Assembly: GCF_008087625.1 (NCBI RefSeq)
Contig: NZ_CP042997.1
Location: 8,618,001-8,682,000, forward strand
Length of the DNA stretch: 64,000 nucleotides
Reading direction: 5' to 3'
Source of the DNA: Aquisphaera giovannonii
Lineage (GTDB): Bacteria; Planctomycetota; Planctomycetia; Isosphaerales; Isosphaeraceae
Both the position numbers and the translations under genes were made by a program. Numbering within the stretch: the stretch's first letter is position 1; each line of letters begins with the position of its first letter. This document shows positions 51,269 to 60,024 of this stretch, piece after piece. The notes beneath the pieces are model-generated. The model was not told where the DNA came from. It saw only the letters and a program-made list of their open reading frames with translations, and searched no databases.

Positions 51269-51766
51269 CTATTTCAGGACGACGATGATCCGCATGCTGG
51301 AGACCAGCCACTTGTCCCCCTCCTTGACGCGGACCTGGTAGAAGGGCACCTTCGGGGAGTCCGACTGGAGCGTATTCACGTCGAAGGTGCCGGCGATCAC
51401 GAGCATGTCCGGGGCGACCAGCTTGGCGTACTCCACGTGGTTGCGGGACTTGATCGTCTGCGGCTTCTCGAAGAGCTTCCCATAATGCTTCTCGACCTCC
51501 GGCCGGCCGACGTATCGCTCCGTCTTCTTGTTGCCGTCCCCCCCCCGAAGAGTCATCACGATCTCCCCCTCTTCGGTATAGGTGTCGGCCATGGCCTTCG
51601 CGTTCATCGTGTCGAACAGCGCCGCGCCCTCGGTGGTGAGCTTGACGGCCAGGGCGGTGGCCTCGTCGGCGGGCTTGTCCCTGTCTTGACCGGCCGCCGG
51701 GAGCCGTGAGGTGGTGAGCATCAGGGCGAGGCACGCCGTCAGGGCCGCAAGTCTGATGTGTCGCAT
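51269..51766 (-). CDS. Exported NTF2-like protein (SgcJ/DUF4440 type)
   Basis: 165 residues. Signal peptide (RLAALTACLALMLTTSRLPA) then an NTF2-like fold (GAALFDTMNAKAMADTYTEE, VGRPEVEKHYGKLFEKP, FYQVRVKEGDKWLVSSMRII). AGGAG lies 8 bases before ATG 51766. Such proteins are often ligand-binding domains or minor enzymes; no substrate is evident. Confidence 0.8.
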   Translation of the reverse strand: MRHIRLAALTACLALMLTTSRLPAAGQDRDKPADEATALAVKLTTEGAALFDTMNAKAMADTYTEEGEIVMTLRGGDGNKKTERYVGRPEVEKHYGKLFEKPQTIKSRNHVEYAKLVAPDMLVIAGTFDVNTLQSDSPKVPFYQVRVKEGDKWLVSSMRIIVVLK

Positions 51767-51899
51767 GAGTAGCTCCTGATCAGGGGAAAGGCAGGTCTCC
51801 ATCCGCCCTCATCTGACCGCGACCCGGCCCCTCATGCAAGACACTCGCGACGGGGCGGGACCGACAACAATCGATTCGGCGTCGGGAGTGCCACGGTCG

Positions 51900-52055
51900 T
51901 CAGATGGGGAGGACCGGCTCCGCACGCCCTCGGAGCGAACGCTCGAGAGCGACGGCCGCGCGGAACAGGACGTTGTTCTCCCGGCGGATTTGGCGGTGCA
52001 TGCCGGCCTCGAATTCCCGCAAGCCTTGGAAGAGGACGCGAGCTGGGCCTGGCTT
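51900..52055 (-). pseudogene. Remnant of a hemerythrin-type iron-sulfur repair gene (Ric/ScdA-like)
   Basis: About 50 codons on the minus strand between the hflC stop (52056) and a stop at 51900. They read LFQGLREFEAGMHRQIRREN then NVLFRAAVALE, which strongly recalls the C-terminal end of Ric/ScdA hemerythrin-like proteins (E-x-D-x-H-x-H-x-x-x-EN-x-LF). The rest of the gene is missing and one of the usual histidines is Gln. I take it as a decayed fragment; this is pattern memory, not a database hit. Confidence 0.45.
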
Positions 52056-53216
52056 CTACTTGCCGGCGGAGAGGCTCGCGGCGGTTCGGCTCGGGGCATC
52101 GGCCGTGGGACCGGGCGTGGGCCGCGGGCCGGGCGGATCCAGGGACTTGATCATCCTCAGCAGCGAGCTGTCGGTCGTGAGGATCAGCCGCGTGTCCCCC
52201 TTGAGGGCCTCCTTGTAGGCTTCCAGCGTGCGGACGAACGTGTAGAACTCCCCCGTCTCGCGGATGGCCTTCGCGTAGGCGTCGATGATGTCCGCGTCGG
52301 CCTTGCCCTTGAGGATGTTCGCCTCCTGCTTGCCCTCGCCCTCAATCTTCTGCACCTCGGCCTGGGTCCTGTTGAGGATCTCCTGCTTGCGCTGCTGGCC
52401 CTCGGCGATGGTCTTGGCGGCGATCGCCTCCATCAGGGAGACCGCGCGGTCGAAGGCGGCCTCGCGGACCTGGGGGACGAACTCGATCCGGGACAGGCCG
52501 ACGTCCACCAGCTCGATGCCGCGGCCCCGGCCCTGGATCTGCGCATCGTTCTTGCCGTCCTGGGCCAGGCCGTGCTGCGCGTCCAGCCGGATCGCGTCCA
52601 TGATCTTCGTGCGGCCGAGGTGGATGGGCTCCCTCGCCTCCGGCGGGACGACGAAGTCGGGGATCGCCTGATCGAGCGAACTGGCGGACTTCGCATCCCC
52701 GGCCGGGCCGGTCGCGGCGGCCGTGGCGGCGGCGACCATCTCCGGCGGCAGGCCCAGGGTGTAGGTCATCTTCCGGTTGGTGCTGCGGACGATCTCCGCG
52801 AGGTTGTTCGTGGTGATGGTGTCGCGGGCCATGCTGCGCACGAACTCCTTCACGCGGGACTCGGCGTTGGGGACCGTGCGGAGCGTCCGGACGAACTGGA
52901 CGGGGTCGCTGATCCGCCAGACGGCCCAGACGGTGACCTCCACCTTCTTGCCGTCGGCCGTGGGCACGTCCACCAGCTTCTCGGACTCGTGCGTGCCGTG
53001 CCAGACCTGGAGGGTCTTGGGCAGGCGGAGGACTTCCTGGATGAACGGCAGCTTGAAGTACAGCCCCGGCTCGGTGCGGCTGGCGACCGGCTGGCCGAAC
53101 TGGAGGAGCACGGCGAGCTCGCGCTCGGTCACCACATAGCAGACCGACCTCATCAAGGGTGCGATCAGGATGAGGGCGACGCCGACGGCGACCGGGATCC
53201 AGCGACGCGTGTTCAT
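52056..53216 (-). CDS. hflC: HflC-like SPFH membrane protein
   Basis: 386 residues. N-terminal helix (WIPVAVGVALILIAPLMRSV), SPFH/band-7 domain (VLLQFGQPVASRTEPGLYFK, VTVWAVWRISDPVQFVRTLR), then a long helical region rich in Ala, Glu and Lys. It forms a complex with HflK that regulates the FtsH protease in known bacteria. An insertion of about 70 residues (near 150-225, LGLPPEMVAAATAAATGPAG ... GRGRGIELVDVGLSRIEF) is not usual in HflC. It overlaps hflK by 4 bp (ATGA). Confidence 0.85.
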   Translation of the reverse strand: MNTRRWIPVAVGVALILIAPLMRSVCYVVTERELAVLLQFGQPVASRTEPGLYFKLPFIQEVLRLPKTLQVWHGTHESEKLVDVPTADGKKVEVTVWAVWRISDPVQFVRTLRTVPNAESRVKEFVRSMARDTITTNNLAEIVRSTNRKMTYTLGLPPEMVAAATAAATGPAGDAKSASSLDQAIPDFVVPPEAREPIHLGRTKIMDAIRLDAQHGLAQDGKNDAQIQGRGRGIELVDVGLSRIEFVPQVREAAFDRAVSLMEAIAAKTIAEGQQRKQEILNRTQAEVQKIEGEGKQEANILKGKADADIIDAYAKAIRETGEFYTFVRTLEAYKEALKGDTRLILTTDSSLLRMIKSLDPPGPRPTPGPTADAPSRTAASLSAGK

Positions 53217-54250
53217 TGGTCGCGTCCCCCCTTCGTATTCAGGTTCAGGAGCGGCAGGAGCTGCTTCAGGTCGCCGTCGATGATCGTCTTGTCCTTGATG
53301 CCGATGAGCAGGTCCTGCATGGCCTCCAGGTAGAGCCGCTGGCGGGTTAGCTCCGGGGCACGCTGGTAGGCCCGGTGCTTGGCGAGGAGGGCCTCGATCT
53401 CGCCCTGGGACTCGGCGCGGCGGCGGGACGCGTAGCCCTCGGCCTCGCGGATCAGCTTGTCGCGGGCGGCCTTCGCCTCGGGCAGCAGCTTGTTCCGCTG
53501 GGCCTCCGCCTCGTTCTCCAGCTTCTGCTTCTCCTGGATCGAGGCGTTCACGCGGTCGAAGGCCGGCTTGACGAGATCGGGCGGCACCACGCGCTGCATC
53601 TGGAGGGCGGTGACCGTGATGCCGCAACGGTACTCGTCCAGGATGTGCTGCATGCCGGCCCTCGCCTCGTTGGCGATGTCGCTCCGCTTGGGGCCGATGA
53701 CCTCGTCGAACGAGTAGTCCCCGACCAGCCGGTTCATGACCGTGCGGGCGACGAACGTGATCAGCTCGGAGGCGAACGCGTTCGCTCCCTCGTCGCCGAC
53801 GTCCCGGGGGAACCGGAAGAGGTAGTCCGACGGCTCGGTCACCCGCCAGGCGATCGTCCACTCGACCGACGCCGTGTTCAGGTCGCCGGTGAGCATGAGC
53901 GTCTCCTCCTCGAGCGGGCGTGAGCCCTCGACGCTGCCCGGCGCGTTCTCGCCGGAGGACGGCGAGCCGAGGGGTAGCCGGAGGCCGTGCTCCTCCACGC
54001 TGACCTTCATCACCTGGTCGATCACCGGTAGCTTCACGTGGAGGCCGGGTGCCACCGTCGCGCGGTACCTGCCGAACCGCAGGACGACGGCCTGCTCATG
54101 GGGCGCCACGGTGTAGGAGCCGTCGAAGAGAAGGCCGAGGATCAGGAGCAGGCCGATGCCCCACGGGATGTACACGAGGAGCTTCTGCCAGGGCTCGCTG
54201 GGCCCGCGGCGTCCCCGCATCCGGCGGACGTAGTCGTCGAAGGACTCCAT
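53213..54250 (-). CDS. hflK: HflK-like SPFH membrane protein
   Basis: 345 residues. N-terminal helix (LLVYIPWGIGLLLILGLLFD), SPFH domain (EQAVVLRFGRYRATVAPGLH, then VEWTIAWRVTEPSDYLFRFP) and a helical stalk (QEKQKLENEAEAQRNKLLPE, RDKLIREAEGYASRRRAESQ). AAAGGAA lies before ATG 54250. Co-translated with hflC. No ftsH adjacent. Confidence 0.87.
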   Translation of the reverse strand: MESFDDYVRRMRGRRGPSEPWQKLLVYIPWGIGLLLILGLLFDGSYTVAPHEQAVVLRFGRYRATVAPGLHVKLPVIDQVMKVSVEEHGLRLPLGSPSSGENAPGSVEGSRPLEEETLMLTGDLNTASVEWTIAWRVTEPSDYLFRFPRDVGDEGANAFASELITFVARTVMNRLVGDYSFDEVIGPKRSDIANEARAGMQHILDEYRCGITVTALQMQRVVPPDLVKPAFDRVNASIQEKQKLENEAEAQRNKLLPEAKAARDKLIREAEGYASRRRAESQGEIEALLAKHRAYQRAPELTRQRLYLEAMQDLLIGIKDKTIIDGDLKQLLPLLNLNTKGGRDQ

Positions 54251-54482
54251 GCGCGACCGTTCCTTTCCCCTGCAAGCGCGAGGCCTTACGCCCGCCATAC
54301 CCCTGCGCGGCCGGAGGGCGAGTGGATCGGGCTCTCTCGCCCGTCCTCGATCGCTGATGGATTCGCCCATCGGGGCGAAACCTTGGATCGATGGCCGCCG
54401 GCCCGCGACGGCAGCGGCCCGGTGCCGTCACACCCGGCGTGAACGGCACCCAGCGAGTCCGGCTTCAGCACGATCGGAGCAG

Positions 54483-54814
54483 TGCGGCCCGCAGGATTCG
54501 AACCTGCAACCAAGGGATTCAAGGGCCCCCGGGTTTCCCCGAGGCTTGGACTATCTCATCCTCCGCCGAGGTGGCGGAGGCCGGGCGCTCTTGGGCGGGG
54601 GTTATCGTTGGGGCTCACCCCGCTAGTCTCTGAACCTTCCTGGCGACCATGGCCCTGCCAGGCTTGGCTGCGGATTGCCCTGCGCGGGCGACGGGATTCC
54701 TCCCGGACCTGCGTTTAGGTTCCCCGCAATTCACCCGGTTCGCAGCGAGGGGTTGCCCCCTCGTGCCACCTTGATCCTGATGAGTCCCCTGCTCTGCCGT
54801 TGAGCTAGGGCCGC
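54483..54814 (-). tRNA. tRNA with anticodon CAT (Ile2 or Met), split by a group I intron
   Basis: Exon 1 is 54814-54780 (GCGGCCC ... GGGGACTCAT), exon 2 is 54519-54483 (AATCCCTTGGTTGCAGG ...). Joined, they give a 72-base cloverleaf: acceptor GCGGCCC/GGGCCGC, anticodon stem GGGGA/TCCCT with loop CTCATAA, T arm GCAGG-TTCGAAT-CCTGC. The intron lies directly after the anticodon. The body resembles tRNA-Ile(CAU), which needs lysidine; elongator Met cannot be excluded. CCA is not encoded. Confidence 0.88.
54520..54779 (-). ncRNA. Group I self-splicing intron (IC3-like)
   Basis: 260 nt inside the tRNA gene. On the minus strand it has the P4-P5 pattern AATTGCGGGGAACCTAAACG, the P7-P3 pattern AAGGTTCAGAGACTAGCGGG, the second P7 strand GATGAGATAGTCCAAGCC, and a terminal G. 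These match the well-studied Azoarcus tRNA-Ile intron by position and sequence. No open frame for a homing endonuclease is inside. Confidence 0.9.
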
Positions 54815-54930
54815 ATCGAAACCGGTCTCATCTTGGCCGCGGCGTCGCGGAAAGGCAAGGCGAGGTCCGCCGGGGCCGCCCATTCGATGCGCGGCATCCC
54901 CGGCGTTCCACCTCGTCCGGGATGAGCCCA

Positions 54931-55890
54931 TCAGGATTCGACGGAGGCGAACTGGTGCGGATCGTCGGCCGGGACGAACTGATTGGGATCATCGACGATC
55001 GACTGCACCGTTCCGCCGTTGAGCGCCGGCTCGGCGTCGGCCGCGGCCCGCTTCCGCTGGACCTTCGCCAGCTTGATGTTTCCGGTTATGCCGACGTAGG
55101 AGAACCCCTTGATCACCCAGTACGTCGGGTCGAGCTCCCACCAGTCGAGCCCGTGGCGGGCCGAGGTCTGGAAGGCATGGTGATTGTTGTGCCAGCCCTC
55201 CCCGTAGGTCAACGCGGCGACCCACCAGAGGTTCGTGGACTGGTCCCGGGTCGCGTGCGTCCGGTAGCCCCAGATGTGGCTCGCGGAGTTCACCAGCCAC
55301 GTCGTATGCAGGACCAGGATCGTCCGCAGGAAGCCGCCCCAGACCAGCCAGCTCCAGCCGCCCGCGGCGTAGAGCAGGCCCATCAGCGCGATCGGGAAGA
55401 GGATGTGGTAGTTATCGATCCATCGCAGCACCGGATCCTTGTACAGGTCCGGGGCCCACCGCTTGTAGTAGGCGGCGGTATGACGGGACGTGTCGTCGAC
55501 GACCATCCACCATCCCATGTGGGCCCAGAAGAAGCCCTGCAGCGGGGTGTGGGTGTCATGCTCGTCGTCGGAGAATGCGTGATGCCTGCGGTGATCCGCG
55601 ACCCAGCCGATCGGCCCGCCCTCGGAGGCCATGGTGCCGATGATCGTCAGGGGGTATTCCAGCCACCTGGGCCTGAGCGTGAAGCTGCGATGGGTCAACA
55701 GCCGGTGATACGTGAGGCAGATGCCGATCCCGCCGGTCAGCCAGTGGAGGAAGAGGCAGATGGCCACGGCGCTCCAGGAGAAATTGGACGGCAGCAACGC
55801 GAAGGCGGCGCCCACGTGCAGGGCCCCAATCCAAATAATGGGGATCCACGAAGTCCGCGGAGCCTGGGTTTGTACGGTCGTCGTCGTCAT
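54931..55890 (-). CDS. Acyl-CoA/fatty-acid desaturase, delta-9 type
   Basis: 319 residues with the three histidine boxes of membrane desaturases: YHRLLTHRSF (about residue 62), DHRRHHAFSD (about 98) and EGWHNNHHAF (about 231), and four membrane helices between them (WSAVAICLFLHWLTGGIGIC and others). It introduces a double bond into fatty acids at a di-iron centre. The last 60 residues are acidic. It lies downstream of the intron-bearing tRNA on the same strand order but is a separate unit. Confidence 0.93.
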   Translation of the reverse strand: MTTTTVQTQAPRTSWIPIIWIGALHVGAAFALLPSNFSWSAVAICLFLHWLTGGIGICLTYHRLLTHRSFTLRPRWLEYPLTIIGTMASEGGPIGWVADHRRHHAFSDDEHDTHTPLQGFFWAHMGWWMVVDDTSRHTAAYYKRWAPDLYKDPVLRWIDNYHILFPIALMGLLYAAGGWSWLVWGGFLRTILVLHTTWLVNSASHIWGYRTHATRDQSTNLWWVAALTYGEGWHNNHHAFQTSARHGLDWWELDPTYWVIKGFSYVGITGNIKLAKVQRKRAAADAEPALNGGTVQSIVDDPNQFVPADDPHQFASVES

Positions 55891-56274
55891 ATCCAGCCTT
55901 TTCTCAACTCGGGAGAAGATTCGCCACGGTAGGGTGCCTGCGGGCCGACCAAGCTCGACGTAAACAGGCTGGGGCTTTCAATTTTGCGTACTCAACGTCG
56001 GGTACGGGAGGGGCGGTCTCCTTGGCTTCCCGGTCGGCGGACGCTCGCCGGGCTCGGCCGGGCGTCGCAGGGGCGAAGCCTCGGCGCAACTTACCGGACA
56101 TCGGCGCTCGGTTCTCTCGCCTGGGATGTCGTTTTCGAAAGACAAGGTGGGCGGTAGGCAAGAGGAGGCGCCGGCGCGACCGGGGCGGCGGTGCGCGGCG
56201 AGGAGGAGTGTATCGCAGGCGGGGCCCGAACTCCACCATCCAGGCCCACAAAAATCAGCCGCTCGGCCGGGAGC
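55891..56274. other. Intergenic region without recognised gene
   Basis: About 380 bp upstream of the desaturase gene. An open frame on the minus strand (55904-56251) is Arg/Pro-rich without a domain and is not accepted. Nothing else seen. Confidence 0.5.
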
Positions 56275-57837
56275 CTAGAACGAGTTCACCAGGTGGGCCT
56301 CCTTGGAGGCCATGTCCCGTTCCAGCCTCCAGACGTGGAAATGCATCGCCATGTGGAACACATAGGTGAAGACGAGACCGGGACGCCTGTGCACCTTGAT
56401 GAACCGCCCCAGGTGCCGGCGGTAGAGGGCGCGGAGGCTCGCGTCGGGCACCCTCGCCATGAGCCTCGCGAAGAGGCCGATGGCCCTGGCCATGCAGAGG
56501 GCCTCGGATTGCATCCAGGACGGCGAGATCCGCCACCATCGGCGCCTCTTCGTGATCCCGAAATCGAAGTCGGGATCCAGGAACAGGGCGTCGGTTCGCT
56601 CGAAGTAGGTCACGGGGTCGTACAGCTCCCGGAGGACGCGCAGGTAGCCCTCCAGCAATTCCTCCCGGGTCATCTGCAGCGGGATGATGTTGGTCCCGAA
56701 CTCCGGGCGATCCGACAGGTCGAGCCGCCCCTCGGCGGCGAGCCGGTCGTGGAGCGGCGTCTTCGGGATCGCGCTGAGCATGCCGGTCATGGCGAACGGG
56801 ATCCGGCTGGCCTGGACGAACTCGATCTGGCGGTCGAAGATGGTCGCGTCGTCGCTGTCGAAGCCCATGATCATCCCGCACCAGACCTCCATGCCGGCCG
56901 CCTGGATGCGGTGGACCTTCTCCAGGAGGGTGCCGCCGGAGCGGACGTTCTGGAACTTCTTGGTCTCGCGGAGGGCGTCCTCGCTGGGGCTCTCGATGCC
57001 GATGAACGTGGCGACGAAATTCGCCCGGGTCATCAGGTCCAGCAGCTCGGGGTCGTCCGCCAGGTCGATCGACGCCTCGGTGAACAGGGACAGCGGATAG
57101 CCGCGACGCTCCTGCCAGGCGACCACCTCGCGGAGCACCTCCTTGATCGCCTTCTTGTTGCCGATCAGGTTGTCGTCCACGACGAAGACGATCCGCTGGC
57201 CGCTCGCGAGGATGGCCTCGAATTCCGCGATCACCTGCGCCGAGGTCTTGATCCGCGGGCGTCGGCCGAAGGTGACGATGATGTCGCAGAACTCGCACTG
57301 GAACGGGCAGCCGCGGGAGAACTGGAGGCTGCCGAAGGCATACCGATTCATCTTCAGCATGTCGAAGCGGGGCGTGGGGACCCTCGTCATGTCGGTCTTC
57401 TCGGCCTGCTCGTAGCGATACTGGTGCAGGCCCTGCTTCCACTCCGCCAGGAACCTCGGCCAGGTGTCCTCCGCCTCGCCGACGAAGATGACGTCGGCGA
57501 GCCCCTCGAAGTAGTCCTCCTGGACGGTGATCCACGGCCCGCCCACGACGACGAAGCAGCCCCGCTCCTTCAGCTCCTTGATGATCTCCATCATCCGGAA
57601 CCTCTGGACGCTCATCCCCGTCACGCCGACGATGTCCGCCTTCGCGACGCGGTCCCAGTCGATGTCCTCGACGGTCTCGTCGATCAGGGTGACGGAGTGC
57701 TCCGCGGGCGTCAGCGCGGCGAGCAAGGGCAGGCATGCCACCGGCAGGTTGCTCGACTTGCCCATGAAGGGCAGCGCGTGCTCCATGCCCCAGTAGGACT
57801 TCTCGAACCGCGGATTGATGATCACGATGTCGGCCAT
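56275..57837 (-). CDS. B12-binding radical SAM protein (DUF4070-type, HpnP-like group)
   Basis: 520 residues. N-terminal B12-binding-like domain (IVIINPRFEKSYWGMEHALP, SVTLIDETVEDIDWDRVAKA), radical SAM core with the CxxxCxxC cluster motif GCPFQCEFCD (about residue 175), and a C-terminal DUF4070-type region (PLQMTREELLEGYLRVLREL). Close families methylate unactivated carbons, among them the hopanoid 2-methylase HpnP. Hopanoid modification is plausible but not demonstrated, since no hopanoid genes are adjacent. Confidence 0.8.
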   Translation of the reverse strand: MADIVIINPRFEKSYWGMEHALPFMGKSSNLPVACLPLLAALTPAEHSVTLIDETVEDIDWDRVAKADIVGVTGMSVQRFRMMEIIKELKERGCFVVVGGPWITVQEDYFEGLADVIFVGEAEDTWPRFLAEWKQGLHQYRYEQAEKTDMTRVPTPRFDMLKMNRYAFGSLQFSRGCPFQCEFCDIIVTFGRRPRIKTSAQVIAEFEAILASGQRIVFVVDDNLIGNKKAIKEVLREVVAWQERRGYPLSLFTEASIDLADDPELLDLMTRANFVATFIGIESPSEDALRETKKFQNVRSGGTLLEKVHRIQAAGMEVWCGMIMGFDSDDATIFDRQIEFVQASRIPFAMTGMLSAIPKTPLHDRLAAEGRLDLSDRPEFGTNIIPLQMTREELLEGYLRVLRELYDPVTYFERTDALFLDPDFDFGITKRRRWWRISPSWMQSEALCMARAIGLFARLMARVPDASLRALYRRHLGRFIKVHRRPGLVFTYVFHMAMHFHVWRLERDMASKEAHLVNSF

Positions 57838-58162
57838 AAAGGCTCGCCCTTCACTTTCCTCATCGGGGATGCGGCAGGCCCGAGGGCCTTGCCGCCGGCG
57901 ACGCGACTCGCGGGCCGGCGGATGAGTCTCGTCCGTCGCGATCGTGGCCGCAGTATGCGGGCCGGCCCATTATCGTGGCGCCATCACCAAAACCTCAAGC
58001 GGCATTCCGCGCGATGCCGTCGCGGGCGCCGGGGCCCGGAGGCGTCGGCCGCCGCCCGCGGGCGTCGGCCTTCGGCGGTTCTCAAATCGATCCCCCCCTT
58101 GTTAGAATCGGACCGTCGAGACGGACTCTCCCGCCTTCGCCCCTCGCGACGAGCCTTGCCCG
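57838..58162. other. Divergent intergenic region
   Basis: 325 bp between divergent genes; must contain promoters for both. I see no clear consensus boxes or repeats. Confidence 0.45.
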
Positions 58163-59269
58163 ATGTCGATCCCCCTGCGAGCGACGATCGATGACCGACG
58201 GGAAGCCGAGGCCGGCGTGCCCCCCTTCGAGCCGCCCCCGTGGCTCCGCAACGCCCACGCGCAGACCGTGGCCGGGCGGTACCTGCTCCGGGGCGACATC
58301 CGCGTCCCGGCCTCCCGCCACGAGATCGATCTCGGGGACGGCGACCGGCTCTGCGTGCTCGAGACGATCCCGCCCGACTGGTCGCGCGGCGACCCCGCCG
58401 CGATGCTCGTCCACGGGCTGGGGAGCTGCGCGCGGGCGCCGTACATGGCGCGGATCGCCGGCCGCCTGGCGGCGTTGGGCGTGCGGGTCGCTCGCATGAA
58501 CCTCCGCGGGGCCGGGGACGGCTTCGGCCTGGCCCGGGGGATCTACCACGCCGGCCGCACCGGGGACGTCCGCCTGGCGCTCGCCTGGCTGGGATCGCGG
58601 GCGCCCGGCTCGCCGATCGCGTTGGCCGGCTTCTCGCTCGGCGGGAACCTCGCCCTCAAGCTGGCCGGCGAGGCCGCGGTCGACCCCGTCCCGGGCCTCG
58701 ACTGCGTCCTCGCCGCGAATCCTCCCGTGGACCTCGCGGCCAGCGCGGCGACGATCACCAGGCCCCAGAACCGGCTCTACGATTGGAACTTCACCTCGTG
58801 GCTCCGCAGGGAGGTCCGACGCCTCCACGGCCGCTTCCCGGACCTCGGCCGGCCGGACCTCCGGGGCGTCCGCTCCGTCCGCGACTTCGACCAGCGCTAC
58901 ACGGCCGCCCGCAACGGGTTCTCCTGCGCGGACGACTATTACGAGCGCAGCAGCGCGCGGGCGTGGATCGCGCGGACGACCCTGCCGGGCCTCGTCGTCC
59001 ACGCCGCGGACGACCCCTTCATCCCCGCGGAGTCGTTCGCGGGGGTCGCCTTCCCGCGGCCGCTCGAGTTCGAGATGACGCGCCACGGCGGCCATCTCGG
59101 CTATCTCAGCCGACGGCCCTGGCACGGCGACCATCGCTGGCTCGACGTCCGATTCGCCGCCTGGCTGGCGGACCGCTGGGGCCTGCCCGCCGATCGCCTC
59201 GACCTCTCCGCCCCGCGGCGGACCCGCCGGATCACGGCCCTACCGGGAGTGCACACGCGCCATGCCTGA
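58163..59269 (+). CDS. YheT-family alpha/beta hydrolase
   Basis: 368 residues of the YheT/EMB8 type. Features: PPPWLRNAHAQTVAGRYLLR at the N-terminus (family hallmark WLxNxHxQT), MLVHGLGSCARAPYM, nucleophile elbow AGFSLGGNLALK (Ser near residue 155), Asp in AADDPFIP and His in RHGGHLGYLS near the C-terminus. Such enzymes hydrolyse short esters or lipids; the substrate is unknown. It overlaps the next gene by 8 bp. Confidence 0.88.
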   Translation: MSIPLRATIDDRREAEAGVPPFEPPPWLRNAHAQTVAGRYLLRGDIRVPASRHEIDLGDGDRLCVLETIPPDWSRGDPAAMLVHGLGSCARAPYMARIAGRLAALGVRVARMNLRGAGDGFGLARGIYHAGRTGDVRLALAWLGSRAPGSPIALAGFSLGGNLALKLAGEAAVDPVPGLDCVLAANPPVDLAASAATITRPQNRLYDWNFTSWLRREVRRLHGRFPDLGRPDLRGVRSVRDFDQRYTAARNGFSCADDYYERSSARAWIARTTLPGLVVHAADDPFIPAESFAGVAFPRPLEFEMTRHGGHLGYLSRRPWHGDHRWLDVRFAAWLADRWGLPADRLDLSAPRRTRRITALPGVHTRHA

Positions 59270-59642
59270 ACCGTCGATCAACAAGTACCGGGCCGCGATG
59301 GACGTCCTCATCCGGGGCCGCGACCAGCTCGTCGAGGCGCTCGCGGAAGACGTCCTCGAGCAGGAGGAGAACTTCCGCGACGCCGGCTTCCAGTTCCACG
59401 AGTTCCTCGAGACCCAGGGCGCCCGCCTCCACTTCCTGGGCCTGATCATGGGCCACCTGGAGCAGTCCGCCGAGCTCGTCGAGGAGCAGGAGGCCCAGCG
59501 CACGCGGCAGGCCGCCGCCGCCAAGAAGGGGGATCCGTCGCTCCCTCGGAAACGATCCAAGAGCCGCAACGCCCAGTCCTCCAAGCCTCGCCGCCAGGCG
59601 CCGCCGGACTCCGAGGGGTCCATCGACGACATCCCGTTCTGA
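59262..59642 (+). CDS. Conserved hypothetical protein, helical
   Basis: 126 residues. The first 80 residues are helical and acidic (DVLIRGRDQLVEALAEDVLE, FRDAGFQFHEFLETQGARLH); the tail is basic then acidic (PRKRSKSRNAQSSKPRRQ ... GSIDDIPF). No family recognised. It overlaps the hydrolase gene, so it is co-translated. Confidence 0.6.
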   Translation: MPEPSINKYRAAMDVLIRGRDQLVEALAEDVLEQEENFRDAGFQFHEFLETQGARLHFLGLIMGHLEQSAELVEEQEAQRTRQAAAAKKGDPSLPRKRSKSRNAQSSKPRRQAPPDSEGSIDDIPF

Positions 59643-60024
59643 GCCCGGTCCCGGGTCGAGCCTCCACGAGACTCCTCACGCGGACGCCACCAGTCTCAAC
59701 CCCCCCCAGCCCGAGCCAGGTCGCGACCCATTTTCTACAAAATCGATCGACTCAATGGGAATTCTTCTTGACGGCCTGCCGGGTGAGACGAAATATAGTG
59801 ACCAATCGTGGGCTTCGCATTGTTGAAGCAATGAACCCGCGTCGATCACCCGAGCTGCCCTGACGGGACCCGTGCCGGAGCGATCCGGCCCGGCCGGCGG
59901 GGCTCAGGTGGCCCACGATTCGTCTCCCTCCTGCCGACTCGAACACGAGAGGCGTAGCGCCCAAATACCGGCGACGGACCGACCGTTCAAGGCGGAGGTC
60001 CACGCCCTACTCGTGGAGTCGAAC
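59643..60024. other. Upstream region of the DUF1559 gene with possible promoter
   Basis: 382 bp, AT-richer around 59740-59830. TTGACG (59768-59773) with AAATAT 17 bases later (59791-59796) is a possible promoter for the DUF1559 gene. No gene seen. Confidence 0.4.

Noticed and set aside
54585-54600. TTGGGCGGG as another copy of the element's motif
   Set aside because: It lacks the CTG end and lies in the group I intron, outside the element.
55904-56251. 115-codon minus-strand frame upstream of the desaturase
   Set aside because: Arg/Pro-rich, no domain, no ribosome binding site.
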